From IMG/VR virus record IMGVR_UViG_3300035034_001476, positions 1 to 36,728 of that record: 36,728 nucleotides of DNA. One strand, 5' to 3'. Source of the stretch: a virus. Each line of letters begins with the position of its first letter. Positions within the stretch are counted from its first letter, which is position 1. This document shows positions 1 to 7,500 of the stretch, piece after piece. The position numbers and the translations under genes were made by a program. The notes under the pieces are model-generated. The model saw nothing but the letters and a program-made list of their open reading frames with translations, made no database searches and had not been told where the DNA came from.

Positions 1-127
1 TCATAGTTTCTCTGTGGGGTTAGTTAGTAAATTTCTTGTCGCACCATTTACACTTTGCATAATCTGGTATCTTTTGTTCTGGGTCGAAATATATAGCACC
101 ATTTTTTCTTTCTAAATTCCAAGTCCA
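1..127. repeat. Terminal direct repeat, left copy (circular join)
   Basis: These 127 bases are identical to 36602..36728. The copy runs to the last base of the window with no mismatch that I can find. A repeat of exactly 127 bp matches the largest k-mer commonly used by short-read assemblers, so it is most simply an assembly overlap showing a closed or circularly permuted molecule. A true physical terminal repeat is less likely. The repeat holds the helicase start codon and the 3' part of the next upstream gene. Confidence 0.95.
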
Positions 128-271
128 TGTATGGAATCCAATCCAGCATAGAAGATTTCTTAAAAAACTTCTATATTTTTCTGGTTGAGCAGGTACCCAG
201 TTACCATCTTTGTTTTGAGTGATTGATCCTCCTTCAATTATTTGACCTTGTCCTGTGTGTTCGTTTTTCAT
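20..271 (-). CDS. Small putative zinc-binding phage protein
   Basis: An 83-residue soluble protein. The middle holds Cys-Trp-Ile-Gly-Phe-His-x-Trp and the end holds Cys-Lys-Trp-Cys. A C-x3-H-x-W segment followed by a C-terminal CxxC is the pattern of small prophage zinc proteins (DUF1660-like), whose function is unknown. The assignment rests on the spacing of Cys and His only. Its ATG overlaps the TGA of the 47-residue gene upstream in an ATGA junction, which suggests translational coupling. On the circle it is followed after 15 bases by the SNF2 helicase gene, so it sits at the end of the small early genes. Confidence 0.75.
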   Translation of the reverse strand: MKNEHTGQGQIIEGGSITQNKDGNWVPAQPEKYRSFLRNLLCWIGFHTWTWNLERKNGAIYFDPEQKIPDYAKCKWCDKKFTN

Positions 272-411
272 ACTGTTTTCTTGTCTTTAAGGGCGAGGGC
301 TATTTCTTTTTCTATAAAAGGAGTAATATCGTTTGCCACCCACCCGTCCATCTCTTCGTAACCAAACTGTTTTTCAAACCTCTCTCTCATTGACTCTTTG
401 TTTGTTTTCAT
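268..411 (-). CDS. Small hypothetical protein (47 aa)
   Basis: A short reading frame of 47 residues, starting MKTNKESMRERF and ending ALKDKKTV before TGA. Both boundaries are fixed by context. Its ATG overlaps the TGA of the gene at 408, and its own TGA overlaps the ATG of the gene at 271, both as ATGA. Two perfect coupling junctions make a real gene likely despite its size. The protein is charged and probably helical at both ends, with no cysteine, membrane segment or motif that I recognise. It belongs to the early small-gene set between the YopX-like gene and the helicase. Confidence 0.75.
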   Translation of the reverse strand: MKTNKESMRERFEKQFGYEEMDGWVANDITPFIEKEIALALKDKKTV

Positions 412-539
412 GTTTGAAGTAACGTCCCGAAGGAATAATCTTGTAATAACTTTTTGAGTTTGATGTATGTCTGTATTCCTATCGAGTACTTTCTGTTTGC
501 TTCAATGTAGGTAAGTTTGTTTTGAGACATCAGTATCAT
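408..539 (-). CDS. Small putative helix-turn-helix protein (about 43 aa)
   Basis: The reading frame ends at the ATGA junction with the next gene. I place the start at the ATG at 539, which shares its A with the TAA of the YopX-like gene (TAATG) and has GGAAG seven bases upstream. ATGs at 551 and 617 are alternatives; 617 would overlap the YopX gene by 79 bases and is unlikely. The product begins MILMSQNKLTYIEANRKY. The order helix, short turn, second helix with IxAxRxY resembles a small helix-turn-helix, but this is weak. Possible role: a small early regulator. Confidence 0.6.
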   Translation of the reverse strand: MILMSQNKLTYIEANRKYSIGIQTYIKLKKLLQDYSFGTLLQT

Positions 540-856
540 TATCTCTTCCATAAGCTTTTTCTTTGATGAATATTTCCAATAATTAAGACGTCTTTCGGAT
601 AGCTTACTATTTCCCATCCTGGTATAGCGAATGGGTAGTATCCCCCCCCTTCAAGCTTCACTTCTTCCTCTGCTAAATACTTATTTGTAACTATGTCCCC
701 TTCATATATTCTTGCTCCTTTTTTGTCTCTGAGTCCGATGCTCTGTACCCACACTTCCTGTTGCCCATTATTATCCAACTGCTGGACCAGCATCTCTTTT
801 AGTGTATATTCACGAGTCCATCTTTCTCCATTCCACCCTTTAAATAATTTCTCCAT
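539..856 (-). CDS. YopX-family protein
   Basis: A 105-residue protein of the YopX family, common in phages and prophages and of unknown biochemical role. The middle carries the family signature IGLRDKKGARIYEGDIV, in which a beta strand is followed by G-x-x-I-Y-x-G-D. The C-terminus has the usual VLIIGNIHQ segment that closes the beta barrel. Length is slightly below the usual 120-140 residues. The gene follows the SSB gene by two bases and runs directly into the small HTH-like gene, so it is part of the early operon. Confidence 0.88.
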   Translation of the reverse strand: MEKLFKGWNGERWTREYTLKEMLVQQLDNNGQQEVWVQSIGLRDKKGARIYEGDIVTNKYLAEEEVKLEGGGYYPFAIPGWEIVSYPKDVLIIGNIHQRKSLWKR

Positions 857-858
857 AA

Positions 859-1287
859 TTAGAATGGTACATCATCTGGGTTGATATCCTCTGCTGGATA
901 TTCTATCTCAGGCTCGACCTTCTTTTCTTCTTTTGGTTGTTCTGCGCTTCCGGCTCCTGCTTTTGGTCCCATCTGCATCTTTTCGACAATGATTTCTGTT
1001 CGGTACATCTTTTTTCCCGAGTCTTTATCATCCCAGCTTTGGGTTTGCAGTCTTCCCTGGATCATCGCCAGCTGTCCTTTCTTCAGGTACTGTCCGATAA
1101 TCTCTGCCACCTTTCCGAAGGCTACGCAGTTTGAGAACTCGGGGTTCTCTACTTTTGTGCCATCTTCTTTTTTGTATGAGTAGATTGTCGCGATCGAGAA
1201 GTTTGTTACCTTGGTTCCGTTTGGTAATGCTTTGATTTCTGGGTCCCGTGTAAGGCGCCCGATAAGTGTTGCTTGATTAAGATTCAT
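859..1287 (-). CDS. ssb: Single-stranded DNA-binding protein
   Basis: A 142-residue SSB. The N-terminus MNLNQATLIGRLTRDPEI is the first strand and turn of the SSB OB-fold, and aromatic and basic residues follow through about residue 105. The linker is rich in Glu, Lys and Pro. The tail ends EDINPDDVPF, close to the classic acidic tip DDIPF that recruits replication and repair proteins. It would coat ssDNA during phage replication and recombination, alongside the YqaJ-like exonuclease and SNF2 helicase of the same early block. The upstream membrane-protein gene overlaps its start by 11 bases. No Shine-Dalgarno is visible; the ATG follows an A/C-rich leader. Confidence 0.97.
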   Translation of the reverse strand: MNLNQATLIGRLTRDPEIKALPNGTKVTNFSIATIYSYKKEDGTKVENPEFSNCVAFGKVAEIIGQYLKKGQLAMIQGRLQTQSWDDKDSGKKMYRTEIIVEKMQMGPKAGAGSAEQPKEEKKVEPEIEYPAEDINPDDVPF

Positions 1288-1531
1288 TTTGTGTGTTTAC
1301 GTTAATATTATAATACTCGCATTGGCTTCTTTCTGCGGTTGTCAGGTAGAAGCCTTTTATTACTTCTGCTTGATCCTGCCAGTTTTTACACTCGACTGTT
1401 GCTCTTTTTGCTTCTGCATAGCTCAGCCCATCGATGAGTAGGGATATCGATAGCCAGGCTACGAGTAGGGCTGTCCCTATGTATAGCGCTATGAGTGTCA
1501 GCATGAATGCTCCTTTTTTTATATCCTCCAT
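1277..1531 (-). CDS. Small single-pass membrane protein, first early gene
   Basis: An 84-residue protein with one clear membrane span near residues 9-34 (runs of Leu, Ile, Ala and Val), then a polar tail containing two Cys. I do not recognise a family. It is the first gene after the control region and overlaps the SSB start by 11 bases, so it should be among the first products made after infection. Its ATG follows a leader of about 160 bases from the putative promoter at 1697-1725. An early role at the host membrane is a guess from position and topology. Confidence 0.75.
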   Translation of the reverse strand: MEDIKKGAFMLTLIALYIGTALLVAWLSISLLIDGLSYAEAKRATVECKNWQDQAEVIKGFYLTTAERSQCEYYNINVNTQNES

Positions 1532-1618
1532 GTTTTAATTCCTGCGTTTAATAATAATCTGGGGCTTGCCTTGGCTCCATTGTTTTTAACAATACCGCAC
1601 GTTGCCTTTTTCTCCTAA

Positions 1619-1658
1619 CCAGTTCCAGGGGATAACTTCATCCCCTCCTGGTTTTTTT
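1619..1658 (+). other. Hairpin followed by T7 on the plus strand (terminator-like)
   Basis: On the plus strand AGGGGAT (1627-1633) pairs with ATCCCCT (1640-1646). CCAG (1619-1622) can pair with CTGG (1648-1651), and seven T follow at once (1652-1658). It looks like an intrinsic terminator for plus-strand RNA, although all genes run the other way. On the minus strand the same hairpin lies in the leader of the first early operon and has no T tract. It may stop antisense transcription or be a leader structure. Confidence 0.4.
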
Positions 1659-1696
1659 CTTGTAACTCTCTGTGTAGTCTCTGTTGTAATCTATGT

Positions 1697-1725
1697 ATAT
1701 AAGAGAATTTGACCGAAAGGGGCAA
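1697..1725 (-). promoter_or_regulatory. Putative sigma70-like early promoter
   Basis: Reading the minus strand, TTGCCC (plus 1725-1720) is followed after exactly 17 bases by TTATAT (plus 1702-1697). Transcription would start near 1690 and enter the early operon at 1531. The -35 box overlaps the first palindrome of the array (1723-1734), so a protein bound there could repress or activate it. There is no comparable match elsewhere in the gap. Confidence 0.5.
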
Positions 1726-1799
1726 ATCGATTTGTCCGAAACGGCACATTCGAATGTACCGAAACGGTCAAATTGAATTTGTCCGAAAGTTACAAATTG
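1705..1799. repeat. Palindrome array with ~23 bp period (candidate origin or operator)
   Basis: Three palindromes lie at even spacing: CAAATCGATTTG (1723-1734), ACATTCGAATGT (1746-1757) and CAAATTGAATTTG (1769-1781). Outer half-sites sit in register at 1706-1711 and 1793-1798. Between them the motif CCGAAA repeats at 1713, 1736, 1759 and 1783 in the same orientation. Centre-to-centre distance is 23 to 23.5 bp, about two helical turns, so dimers would line up on one face of the DNA. Known parallels are replication iterons and cooperative operators. The array lies between the late terminator and the early promoter. Confidence 0.8.
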
Positions 1800-1823
1800 A
1801 AAAACCCACATCGCTGTAGGTTT
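1796..1823 (-). terminator. Intrinsic terminator at the end of the late genes
   Basis: On the minus strand AAACCTACA pairs over nine bases (one G-U) with TGTGGGTTT across a GCGA tetraloop, followed by a U-rich run. It lies about 70 bases beyond the lysozyme-like gene, the last gene of the late block, and separates late from early transcription. Its T tract abuts the last half-site of the palindrome array. Confidence 0.75.
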
Positions 1824-1838
1824 CTCTGATCCAAGGCA

Positions 1839-1883
1839 GTCCAAGGTACACACGAATGGGGAGGAATACCCCTTACTTTGGAC
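1839..1883 (-). other. Structured segment, candidate body of a short RNA
   Basis: GTCCAA (1839-1844) and TTGGAC (1878-1883) form a six-base outer stem, and GGGG (1858-1861) with CCCC (1869-1872) an inner stem. Together with the terminator at 1796-1823 and the extended -10 box at 1897-1905 it could define an RNA of roughly 90 nt (about 1889 to 1797, minus strand). No reading frame of note is present. Production of this RNA is inference. Confidence 0.4.
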
Positions 1884-1894
1884 CTTGAACCTTT

Positions 1895-2335
1895 TTATTG
1901 TAGCACGCTTTTTGGTGCTGGTCCGAGTTTTTTTACACACCATGGGAATTGTTGATCCCATCGCACGCTCTCGTCCAGGACCATGTGTCGTACGATTTCT
2001 TTTTGAAGGTCGTATCGTTTGAGTAGTTCCATTATCTCCTCTTCTGTTTTTCCTTTTTCTAAGACTCCGTACTTCTCACCGTACCCTCTGAATGTTCCAG
2101 GTTTAAATTGGAAGCTGTAGTAGCTTGGAGTCCCATCGAGGTCTTCCTCGTTGATGGCTTCTTTTTCTCCTCGGCTCTCACACCATTCCAATGCCCCCAT
2201 CCATACCTCCTGTTGGTGGGTGAGGGTGATTCCTGGTTCCTCTATTTTGATTTCTTCTTCTTGTGTTGGTATGAGTAATATTATACCTGCGAGTATCGCA
2301 AATGTTACTGACCACACGATTGTGATATTTTTCAT
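1895..2335 (-). CDS. Membrane-anchored lysozyme-like (transglycosylase-type) protein
   Basis: A 146-residue protein. Residues 5-23 form an N-terminal hydrophobic segment, a signal anchor or signal-arrest sequence, followed by an acidic linker. Residues 45-90 carry WCESRG (Glu53 the likely acid catalyst), then SYYSFQFKPGTFRGYG, the Glu...S-x-x-x-Q-F arrangement of goose-type and Slt-type lysozyme folds. It should act outside the inner membrane on peptidoglycan, as an endolysin or spanin-like helper. It follows a holin-like gene and ends just before the late terminator. The start is an ATG five bases after a perfect hairpin (2341-2357). Catalysis is inferred from motif only. Confidence 0.75.
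   Translation of the reverse strand: MKNITIVWSVTFAILAGIILLIPTQEEEIKIEEPGITLTHQQEVWMGALEWCESRGEKEAINEEDLDGTPSYYSFQFKPGTFRGYGEKYGVLEKGKTEEEIMELLKRYDLQKEIVRHMVLDESVRWDQQFPWCVKKLGPAPKSVLQ
1897..1905 (-). promoter_or_regulatory. Extended -10 promoter motif TGCTACAAT
   Basis: On the minus strand TGC directly precedes TACAAT, matching the extended -10 form TGn-TATAAT. It overlaps the last codons and stop of the lysozyme-like gene. The same TGnTACAAT motif recurs before the portal (21896), terS (24090) and capsid (17860) genes, which argues for a shared promoter type. No good -35 box is seen. RNA from here would meet the terminator at 1796-1823 after about 90 nt. Confidence 0.4.
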
Positions 2336-2340
2336 AGTTT

Positions 2341-2357
2341 CAGGGATGCGCTCCCTG
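2341..2357 (-). other. Small hairpin directly upstream of the lysozyme-like gene
   Basis: CAGGGA pairs perfectly with TCCCTG around a GCGCA loop, and the hairpin ends five bases before the ATG. The downstream gene has no Shine-Dalgarno sequence. Similar GC hairpins precede other genes here, so this may be a leader element rather than chance. Confidence 0.5.
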
Positions 2358-2362
2358 TGGCG

Positions 2363-2623
2363 TTATACTCGTTGTATCATTTTTAGTACATCGTTCACGT
2401 AGTTTGATCCACGCCCGATTACTAATCCTGATATCACGAACCCTGCGACTGAGCTTGGAAGCCCCACCATTGCAGGAATGTCTATTTGGTATGCCACCGC
2501 TACCACCACTCCAAGTGCGAGTGCTATGTAACGAATGTATGACCGTCCCTCTCCTTCTCCGAACAAGTATGTGATCATACCTTCGATGAATGTTGCGAGG
2601 AATATTATTGCCAATATTTCCAT
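2363..2623 (-). CDS. Holin-like small membrane protein
   Basis: An 86-residue, strongly hydrophobic protein with an N-terminal span (about 3-21), a central span (about 31-48) and a third near 52-70, then a short basic tail with GRGSNYVND. The G-R-G-S-N-x-V-x-D ending is familiar from small phage holins of three-span type, but I cannot name the family firmly. It would form membrane lesions at lysis. With the lysozyme-like gene 27 bases downstream it makes a second lysis pair behind its own promoter (-10 at 2670-2675), separated from the main lysis genes by a terminator. Confidence 0.7.
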   Translation of the reverse strand: MEILAIIFLATFIEGMITYLFGEGEGRSYIRYIALALGVVVAVAYQIDIPAMVGLPSSVAGFVISGLVIGRGSNYVNDVLKMIQRV

Positions 2624-2669
2624 ATTTTGTGTGTGTTGATTATTTCAGGGTCGACTTGCCCTTGGGTTC

Positions 2670-2675
2670 ATTATA
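2670..2675 (-). promoter_or_regulatory. Perfect -10 box (TATAAT) for the second lysis pair
   Basis: The minus strand carries TATAAT preceded by AAGG, just downstream of the terminator at 2720-2749 and 47 bases before the holin-like ATG at 2623. A start near 2663 gives a leader with a small hairpin AGGG/CCCT around 2646-2663. No clear -35 hexamer is seen at 17 bases, so it may need an activator. Confidence 0.55.
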
Positions 2676-2719
2676 CCTTAAAAACTCCACACAGCTCGGT
2701 TTCTGGCTCCACAGTGCAG

Positions 2720-2749
2720 AAAAACCGCAGTATCATTGACTGCGGTTTT
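2720..2749 (-). terminator. Intrinsic terminator after the main lysis genes
   Basis: A near-perfect inverted repeat, AAAACCGCAG/CTGCGGTTTT (2720-2730 with 2740-2749), encloses a nine-base loop and has T on the 3' side in both directions. It begins ten bases after the stop of the endolysin gene at 2760. It should end most late transcripts there. Confidence 0.9.
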
Positions 2750-2759
2750 CCCCATACTT

Positions 2760-4112
2760 CTATTTGAAGTTTCCTATAACAAAGTCTGTTCCTATTTTTA
2801 GTTTCTGTGCTACGAAAGTTGCATAGTTTTCTGGATGGTTCCCATCGCTTGATGGTGCATATACTTGGAAGAATTCCAGGAGTGTCATTTCTTTTTGGTA
2901 GTTCCCCTCTGAGTCTTCTGTTGATATTTCCAGCTGTCTTATGAGAGCTTTGTATCCTATCTCATAGGTTGGATATTTACAGAATCCTGCCTTACCGAGT
3001 TCTGCATCTGACTGACCTATGTATCTAATGTTACCAGGGTTATTGTTCTGGTATGAGAGTGAACCTTCGAACCATCCTTCAAATTTCTGGATAGCTTTTG
3101 CCCAGTCATCATACGTTGGATTTGATTCTGTGTCGCTATTAAGTACGGCTCGTGTGTTTTTTCCCACGATCCCGTCAGCTACGAGTCCATTGAATTGCTG
3201 GAATGCTTTTACTGCGGATTGGGTGATTGGTCCAAAGTCACCGTCTGCAGTGATATCAAGTCTTTTTTGTAGTTGAGTTACTTCATATCCTTTTGACCCT
3301 CTTTTCAGGAATCCTGTGAATATGTATTGTTCTTTTTCTTTTTCTTTTTCTTTTATTATTTCTTCTTGAACTTCTACATATACTCTCACACTATAGATAC
3401 CTCCATCCATATCATCAAAGTTAAACGAACCGAAACCTTTATCTCCCCATGATTCATTCCATGAGTTCTTAAAAAGAAAGGTATCGCCATCATATCCTGA
3501 GAATATAAGCCTGTGGAATCCTGAATAATTGTCTGACTTTGAAACCTGGCCTTCTGTTCCATACATCCATCCTTTACTCCAATCCACACCGACTGTGAAG
3601 CATACTGTTCCATATTTTGCGATTGCTCTCTTTATATTATCCTTTGTTGCAGGAACGCTAAGGTAGGCAAGTACCTTTTGTTTTGGTCTATCAGCTATTA
3701 TCTCGGGCGTTTCTACATAAGCAAGATACTCAAGGTATGAAAGGTCGTTATTATCTGGCACGAGACTTCCTTTCGCCACTCCTGTATTCACCATGATTGA
3801 AGATGCATATCGTGAAGCTGTTCCTTGCCATGGTCTACCGTCTATGACTTTGCATTGAGTATACAAATCACGTCTTGAGATATGTTCTGTTTTTCCTTTT
3901 CGTGTTTGCATGACCTGAAGTGCTTCTCCTTCCGCTTGACCAACACATGTACCATTTCTCTTTTGGTCCATTACTGGTTGCTCGTAGAGTTCTATTACCT
4001 TATAAGATTTTGGCACGTCACCTGTAAAAATATCAGCGAAGGTCGGGTCTGTCATTGCCCAGTCTCTGATATCTACATCGTCTATTATTGCTCCAAGTTT
4101 TGGTTTGTTCAT
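2760..4112 (-). CDS. Endolysin-like fusion: papain-like peptidase, peptidoglycan-binding domain, lysozyme-like domain
   Basis: A 450-residue protein with three parts. Residues 40-235 match a papain (C1A) peptidase: Gln50 and Cys56 in QKRNGTC, His200 in GFHRLIFSGYD, Asn216 in KNSWNESWGDKGFG. After a Lys-Glu repeat linker (about 252-262), residues 268-325 are a peptidoglycan-binding 1 domain (LQKRLDITADGDFGPITQ). Residues 335-450 carry NNNPGNIR and a helical fold typical of phage lysozyme-like domains. It lies next to a holin gene and ends at a terminator. The peptidase may cut peptide cross-links, an S-layer or other envelope protein; which one is unknown. There is no signal peptide, consistent with holin-dependent release. 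Confidence 0.88.
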   Translation of the reverse strand: MNKPKLGAIIDDVDIRDWAMTDPTFADIFTGDVPKSYKVIELYEQPVMDQKRNGTCVGQAEGEALQVMQTRKGKTEHISRRDLYTQCKVIDGRPWQGTASRYASSIMVNTGVAKGSLVPDNNDLSYLEYLAYVETPEIIADRPKQKVLAYLSVPATKDNIKRAIAKYGTVCFTVGVDWSKGWMYGTEGQVSKSDNYSGFHRLIFSGYDGDTFLFKNSWNESWGDKGFGSFNFDDMDGGIYSVRVYVEVQEEIIKEKEKEKEQYIFTGFLKRGSKGYEVTQLQKRLDITADGDFGPITQSAVKAFQQFNGLVADGIVGKNTRAVLNSDTESNPTYDDWAKAIQKFEGWFEGSLSYQNNNPGNIRYIGQSDAELGKAGFCKYPTYEIGYKALIRQLEISTEDSEGNYQKEMTLLEFFQVYAPSSDGNHPENYATFVAQKLKIGTDFVIGNFK

Positions 4113-4558
4113 TATTTTTTTTGGACTAATTCTTTTAATTTATTGTAGAGGATTGTCGGCATAGGGTACCCTCCCTTTACTGCGTTCTCAAGTATTGATA
4201 TCAGCTCCGTGAGGGCTAAGAATATCATTATTGTTTTTGAGATGAAGAGGTCTACACCGATTACAAGCTCTGCAAAGTATCCAGCTGACACCACGAGAAA
4301 ATACAAAACGAATTTCCAGGCGGTTCTGAATACTTTTGAGGACTCTACATTCTCACCTAATACATGTGCAGACCATATCCCTGTGATAAAATCAAACAGT
4401 ATCAGCATGAATAAAGCGGACAGGAGTGCTGGCGAAATATCTCCGAAGCTAAATTGTATAAGTATTCCAATAAGTACCCCTACACACTTGACCGCTATAT
4501 GCGTACAAGCTTCTGTTATGTAGTTTGCTGTATGTGAGATTTTATCCATTGTTTCCAT
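4112..4558 (-). CDS. Phage holin (TcdE / holin-4 type)
   Basis: A 148-residue membrane protein with spans near 25-40, 45-60, 80-100 and 105-122. The motif LFDFITGIWSAH in the second span and ELISILENAVKGGYPMP near the end are the hallmarks of the TcdE/phi29-type holin family (Phage_holin_4). It should open the inner membrane at the end of infection and let the adjacent endolysin reach the wall. It overlaps the endolysin gene by one base and the giant virion-protein gene by one base, so the three are co-translated. Confidence 0.93.
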   Translation of the reverse strand: METMDKISHTANYITEACTHIAVKCVGVLIGILIQFSFGDISPALLSALFMLILFDFITGIWSAHVLGENVESSKVFRTAWKFVLYFLVVSAGYFAELVIGVDLFISKTIMIFLALTELISILENAVKGGYPMPTILYNKLKELVQKK

Positions 4559-7500
4559 TATAACTTATTTTCGAGGTCTACATATATTTTGTACACACTC
4601 TTTGTTAGTAATCCATCTTCGACCATTTCCTTCAGTCTTTTCTTTTTCTCGTTTCCTTCCAGGTCTGAGACTGCCTCTACCACTATTCTTGCTCTCGCTT
4701 CGGTTGTGATATCTTGGATTGAGTTACTTATCGTTCTCTCTTTTTGTTCTCCATCCATATCATTCCATCCTTTCATTTTCATGAGTTGATCTACTTGATT
4801 CTTTCCAGCCATACCTGCGATCCTCCACAGCTTTGTATTCTCTTCTGGACTGAGTGATTTGTATCCTTTACTTGGTCCAAGCTGTGCTGGGGCTACCAGG
4901 TATCCTTCGTCTCGGAGTTTCTGCATCTCTTTGAGTACGGGGTCATTCAGGTCTGTGGTTGGTTCTGTTGGTCGTGTTGGATTTAGTAGCGTTGTGAAGA
5001 ATGCAGGAGTTTCTACTTCTTCCCCGAATGCGTTTACTTTTGGTTCCAGGGTTTGCCTTAGTCCTGGTATTCGTGATTTGATTCTTTGCATTGGCGTTGC
5101 TGTGCGTCGTTCGTTTGAGTCTATTGACCGAGCTATATCTGAGATAAGGGTCGGCACGATTGAACCTGCCATCGATGAAGCGTATCCATTCCATGACCTC
5201 TTTGGATCCATGACTGCTTCCATGGCTTGGTTTATTCCACTCAAGAATGTTTGGTCTGTAAGAATTTGAAGCGTGCCTGGGATGGATGATGCAAGTCCTC
5301 CAACGAACGATCCTGTCTCTTCTATTCCTTCTTGAACGTATGCACCCATTACAAGCGCATATCCAATCGGTCCAAGCACCGCAGGGCTTCTCCATTTTCC
5401 ATTGATCTTGATTGAGTTTGATTGTCTACCTTCAAGCTCCCACAGTTCTCTTTCTTTTTCACTCTGGGGGTAGGATGTTGTTACCATATCATTTAGACCG
5501 AGTTTCATTCCAATGTACATCGCACCTGTTCCTGTTATTGCTCGCCCCATTCCTTGACTGAATAGTCTCTGGTCAAATTTCCCTTTTCCGATGTTTTGAA
5601 CAATCGTTTTCACTATTCCTATTGGTGAGTAGTTTACCAGTTGAGTTGCAACAGCAGATGGTGTTTTTCCAAAAGGAAGTACTACTTCTCCTCCTGGGAT
5701 TTTCTGTTGGAATACTTTTGCAGCATCTCCAAGAGCTGTTTTGTTTTGGAACACTGCAGTCTCTGCATCAAGGAGTGCGTACTTGAGCATTTCGTCTGTT
5801 GGGTTTGCCACCAGGTTCTCTATAAATGTTTTAGCTTCTTGTCCTTTTAGTCCTGCATTTTTTGCTTGTGCGATTGCTTGACTGTACATACTTCGAGCTT
5901 TCGCTCCGTAGTACATAGGTTGGTCCTGCGCTCCGAGTGATCGGAAGATTGTTTCTTCATAAGTTTGTAGTGCTTTTGCGAATTTACTTTCTCCGAAGCT
6001 TATATTCTTATAGTCAAGTTTTGCCCCAATGTCTCTTTCATCGAATCCTGTTTTGAAGTAGTCCCATCCTTTTGTTACCCCCTCTTTCATTCCTTTCCCT
6101 TGGTTTTTTGTTGTAAATCCAAGACTTCTCTTTCCAGTAAAAAGAGAGATTACTTTATCCACCAATACACCTGGCACATCTTTCAGTATCTCTGTTCCAG
6201 TATGAGCGGTGTTTGAGGCTACGTTGAGTCCCGTTGTTTTGAGACCTGTCAAAAGTCCAGCCTTCCAAAGCGTTACAAGTTTTGAGTATAGTGATTCTGG
6301 CACCTTAGGGTTTACTTTTTCGTCAAGTACTTTTCGAATAGCTTTTGCTACTTCCAATGGTGTTTTTTGATCGAGTGCTTCTTGCATTGCTTCCGCTATT
6401 TCTTTTGCATCTTCTGCGTTTAATTCTGGCACCTTATCATTTACTTTTCCTCTTTTGAAATTATCAAGGAAGCTTCTTGCTCCAGGTTCCAGGGCTTGCT
6501 CTACGTTTCTGTTGTGAGTTTTGATTTTAGTTGCTACGTATCGCACCATTCCCTCAGGTGTCATTTTTCCAAGGATTGAGGCTGACTGAATAGCACGACC
6601 GTGTTCGGTAAGTGCTTCGGCTGTCTCGTTCGCCACCCTTGCTATCTCATCCCACAGTTTGAGCTTTTCTCCTCCTGTTGGCATTGCCTTTGCTTTCTTT
6701 ACGCTCTCGTCAATGTATCGGCTGGCGATTGCAACGGATAGGTCTGAGTCCCCTTGACGTGCGATTGCGAGGGCTTCGGTTAAGTCTTTGGCTATAAGTT
6801 CATCAGCTTGCTCTATAAGTTTCTCTGTTGATCGTACGTCCTTTTGACCATCCAGGAGAGGTGTGAGTTCCTCTGCCATGGTTCGGACTCGGGATGTGAA
6901 TCTTCGTTCTCCTTTTTTTGTGACATCTCCGACATTGTTTGATTTCTCCCACGTCTCTTGAATACTTTTCAATGATGGAGCTTTAGGGAATAATTCTTCA
7001 TATACATTTTTTGATTCATCCAAACTAATCTTTTGACCGTTCGCCTTTTCCCATATTTTCTGCAGGTCTCTTGAGCTTAGGTATACAGGTATTTCTCCTG
7101 CTCCATCTCGCAGATTGTTTGCCACTCTATGATGACCATCTGTAACATAGTACACTCCATTTCTCTCCTCCACCGAAACTGGAATAAAGTCTTTGTCATA
7201 TTTCTTAAGCTCCTGGTTTGTTACCTTCTTGTCAAAAGGTTCTGTGAAGTCATCCCTGAATGTACTCCAGGAATCAGCTTCGGTTGGTTCAAGATATTCT
7301 TTTGATATTACTGCATGAGCATCTTTTGTACCTGTTGAGCCTCCTCCTCCATTGATATCATATGCTTCATATTTTTTAATGTAGTCTTTGAATGGCATTT
7401 CATATGCATCTGTATAGATTTTTTCATTGTCCATACTTTTATACCCTTCATCAAGTCTCTTAGACCACCCCCTCTTTTCTCCCATCTCTACGGAGTCATT

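Noticed and set aside
1638-1961. Open frame of 107 codons on the minus strand across the control region
   Set aside because: It runs through the terminator, the palindrome array and the promoter, and overlaps the lysozyme-like gene by 67 bases. The translation looks like chance sequence, with Phe/Cys-rich repeats of the array.
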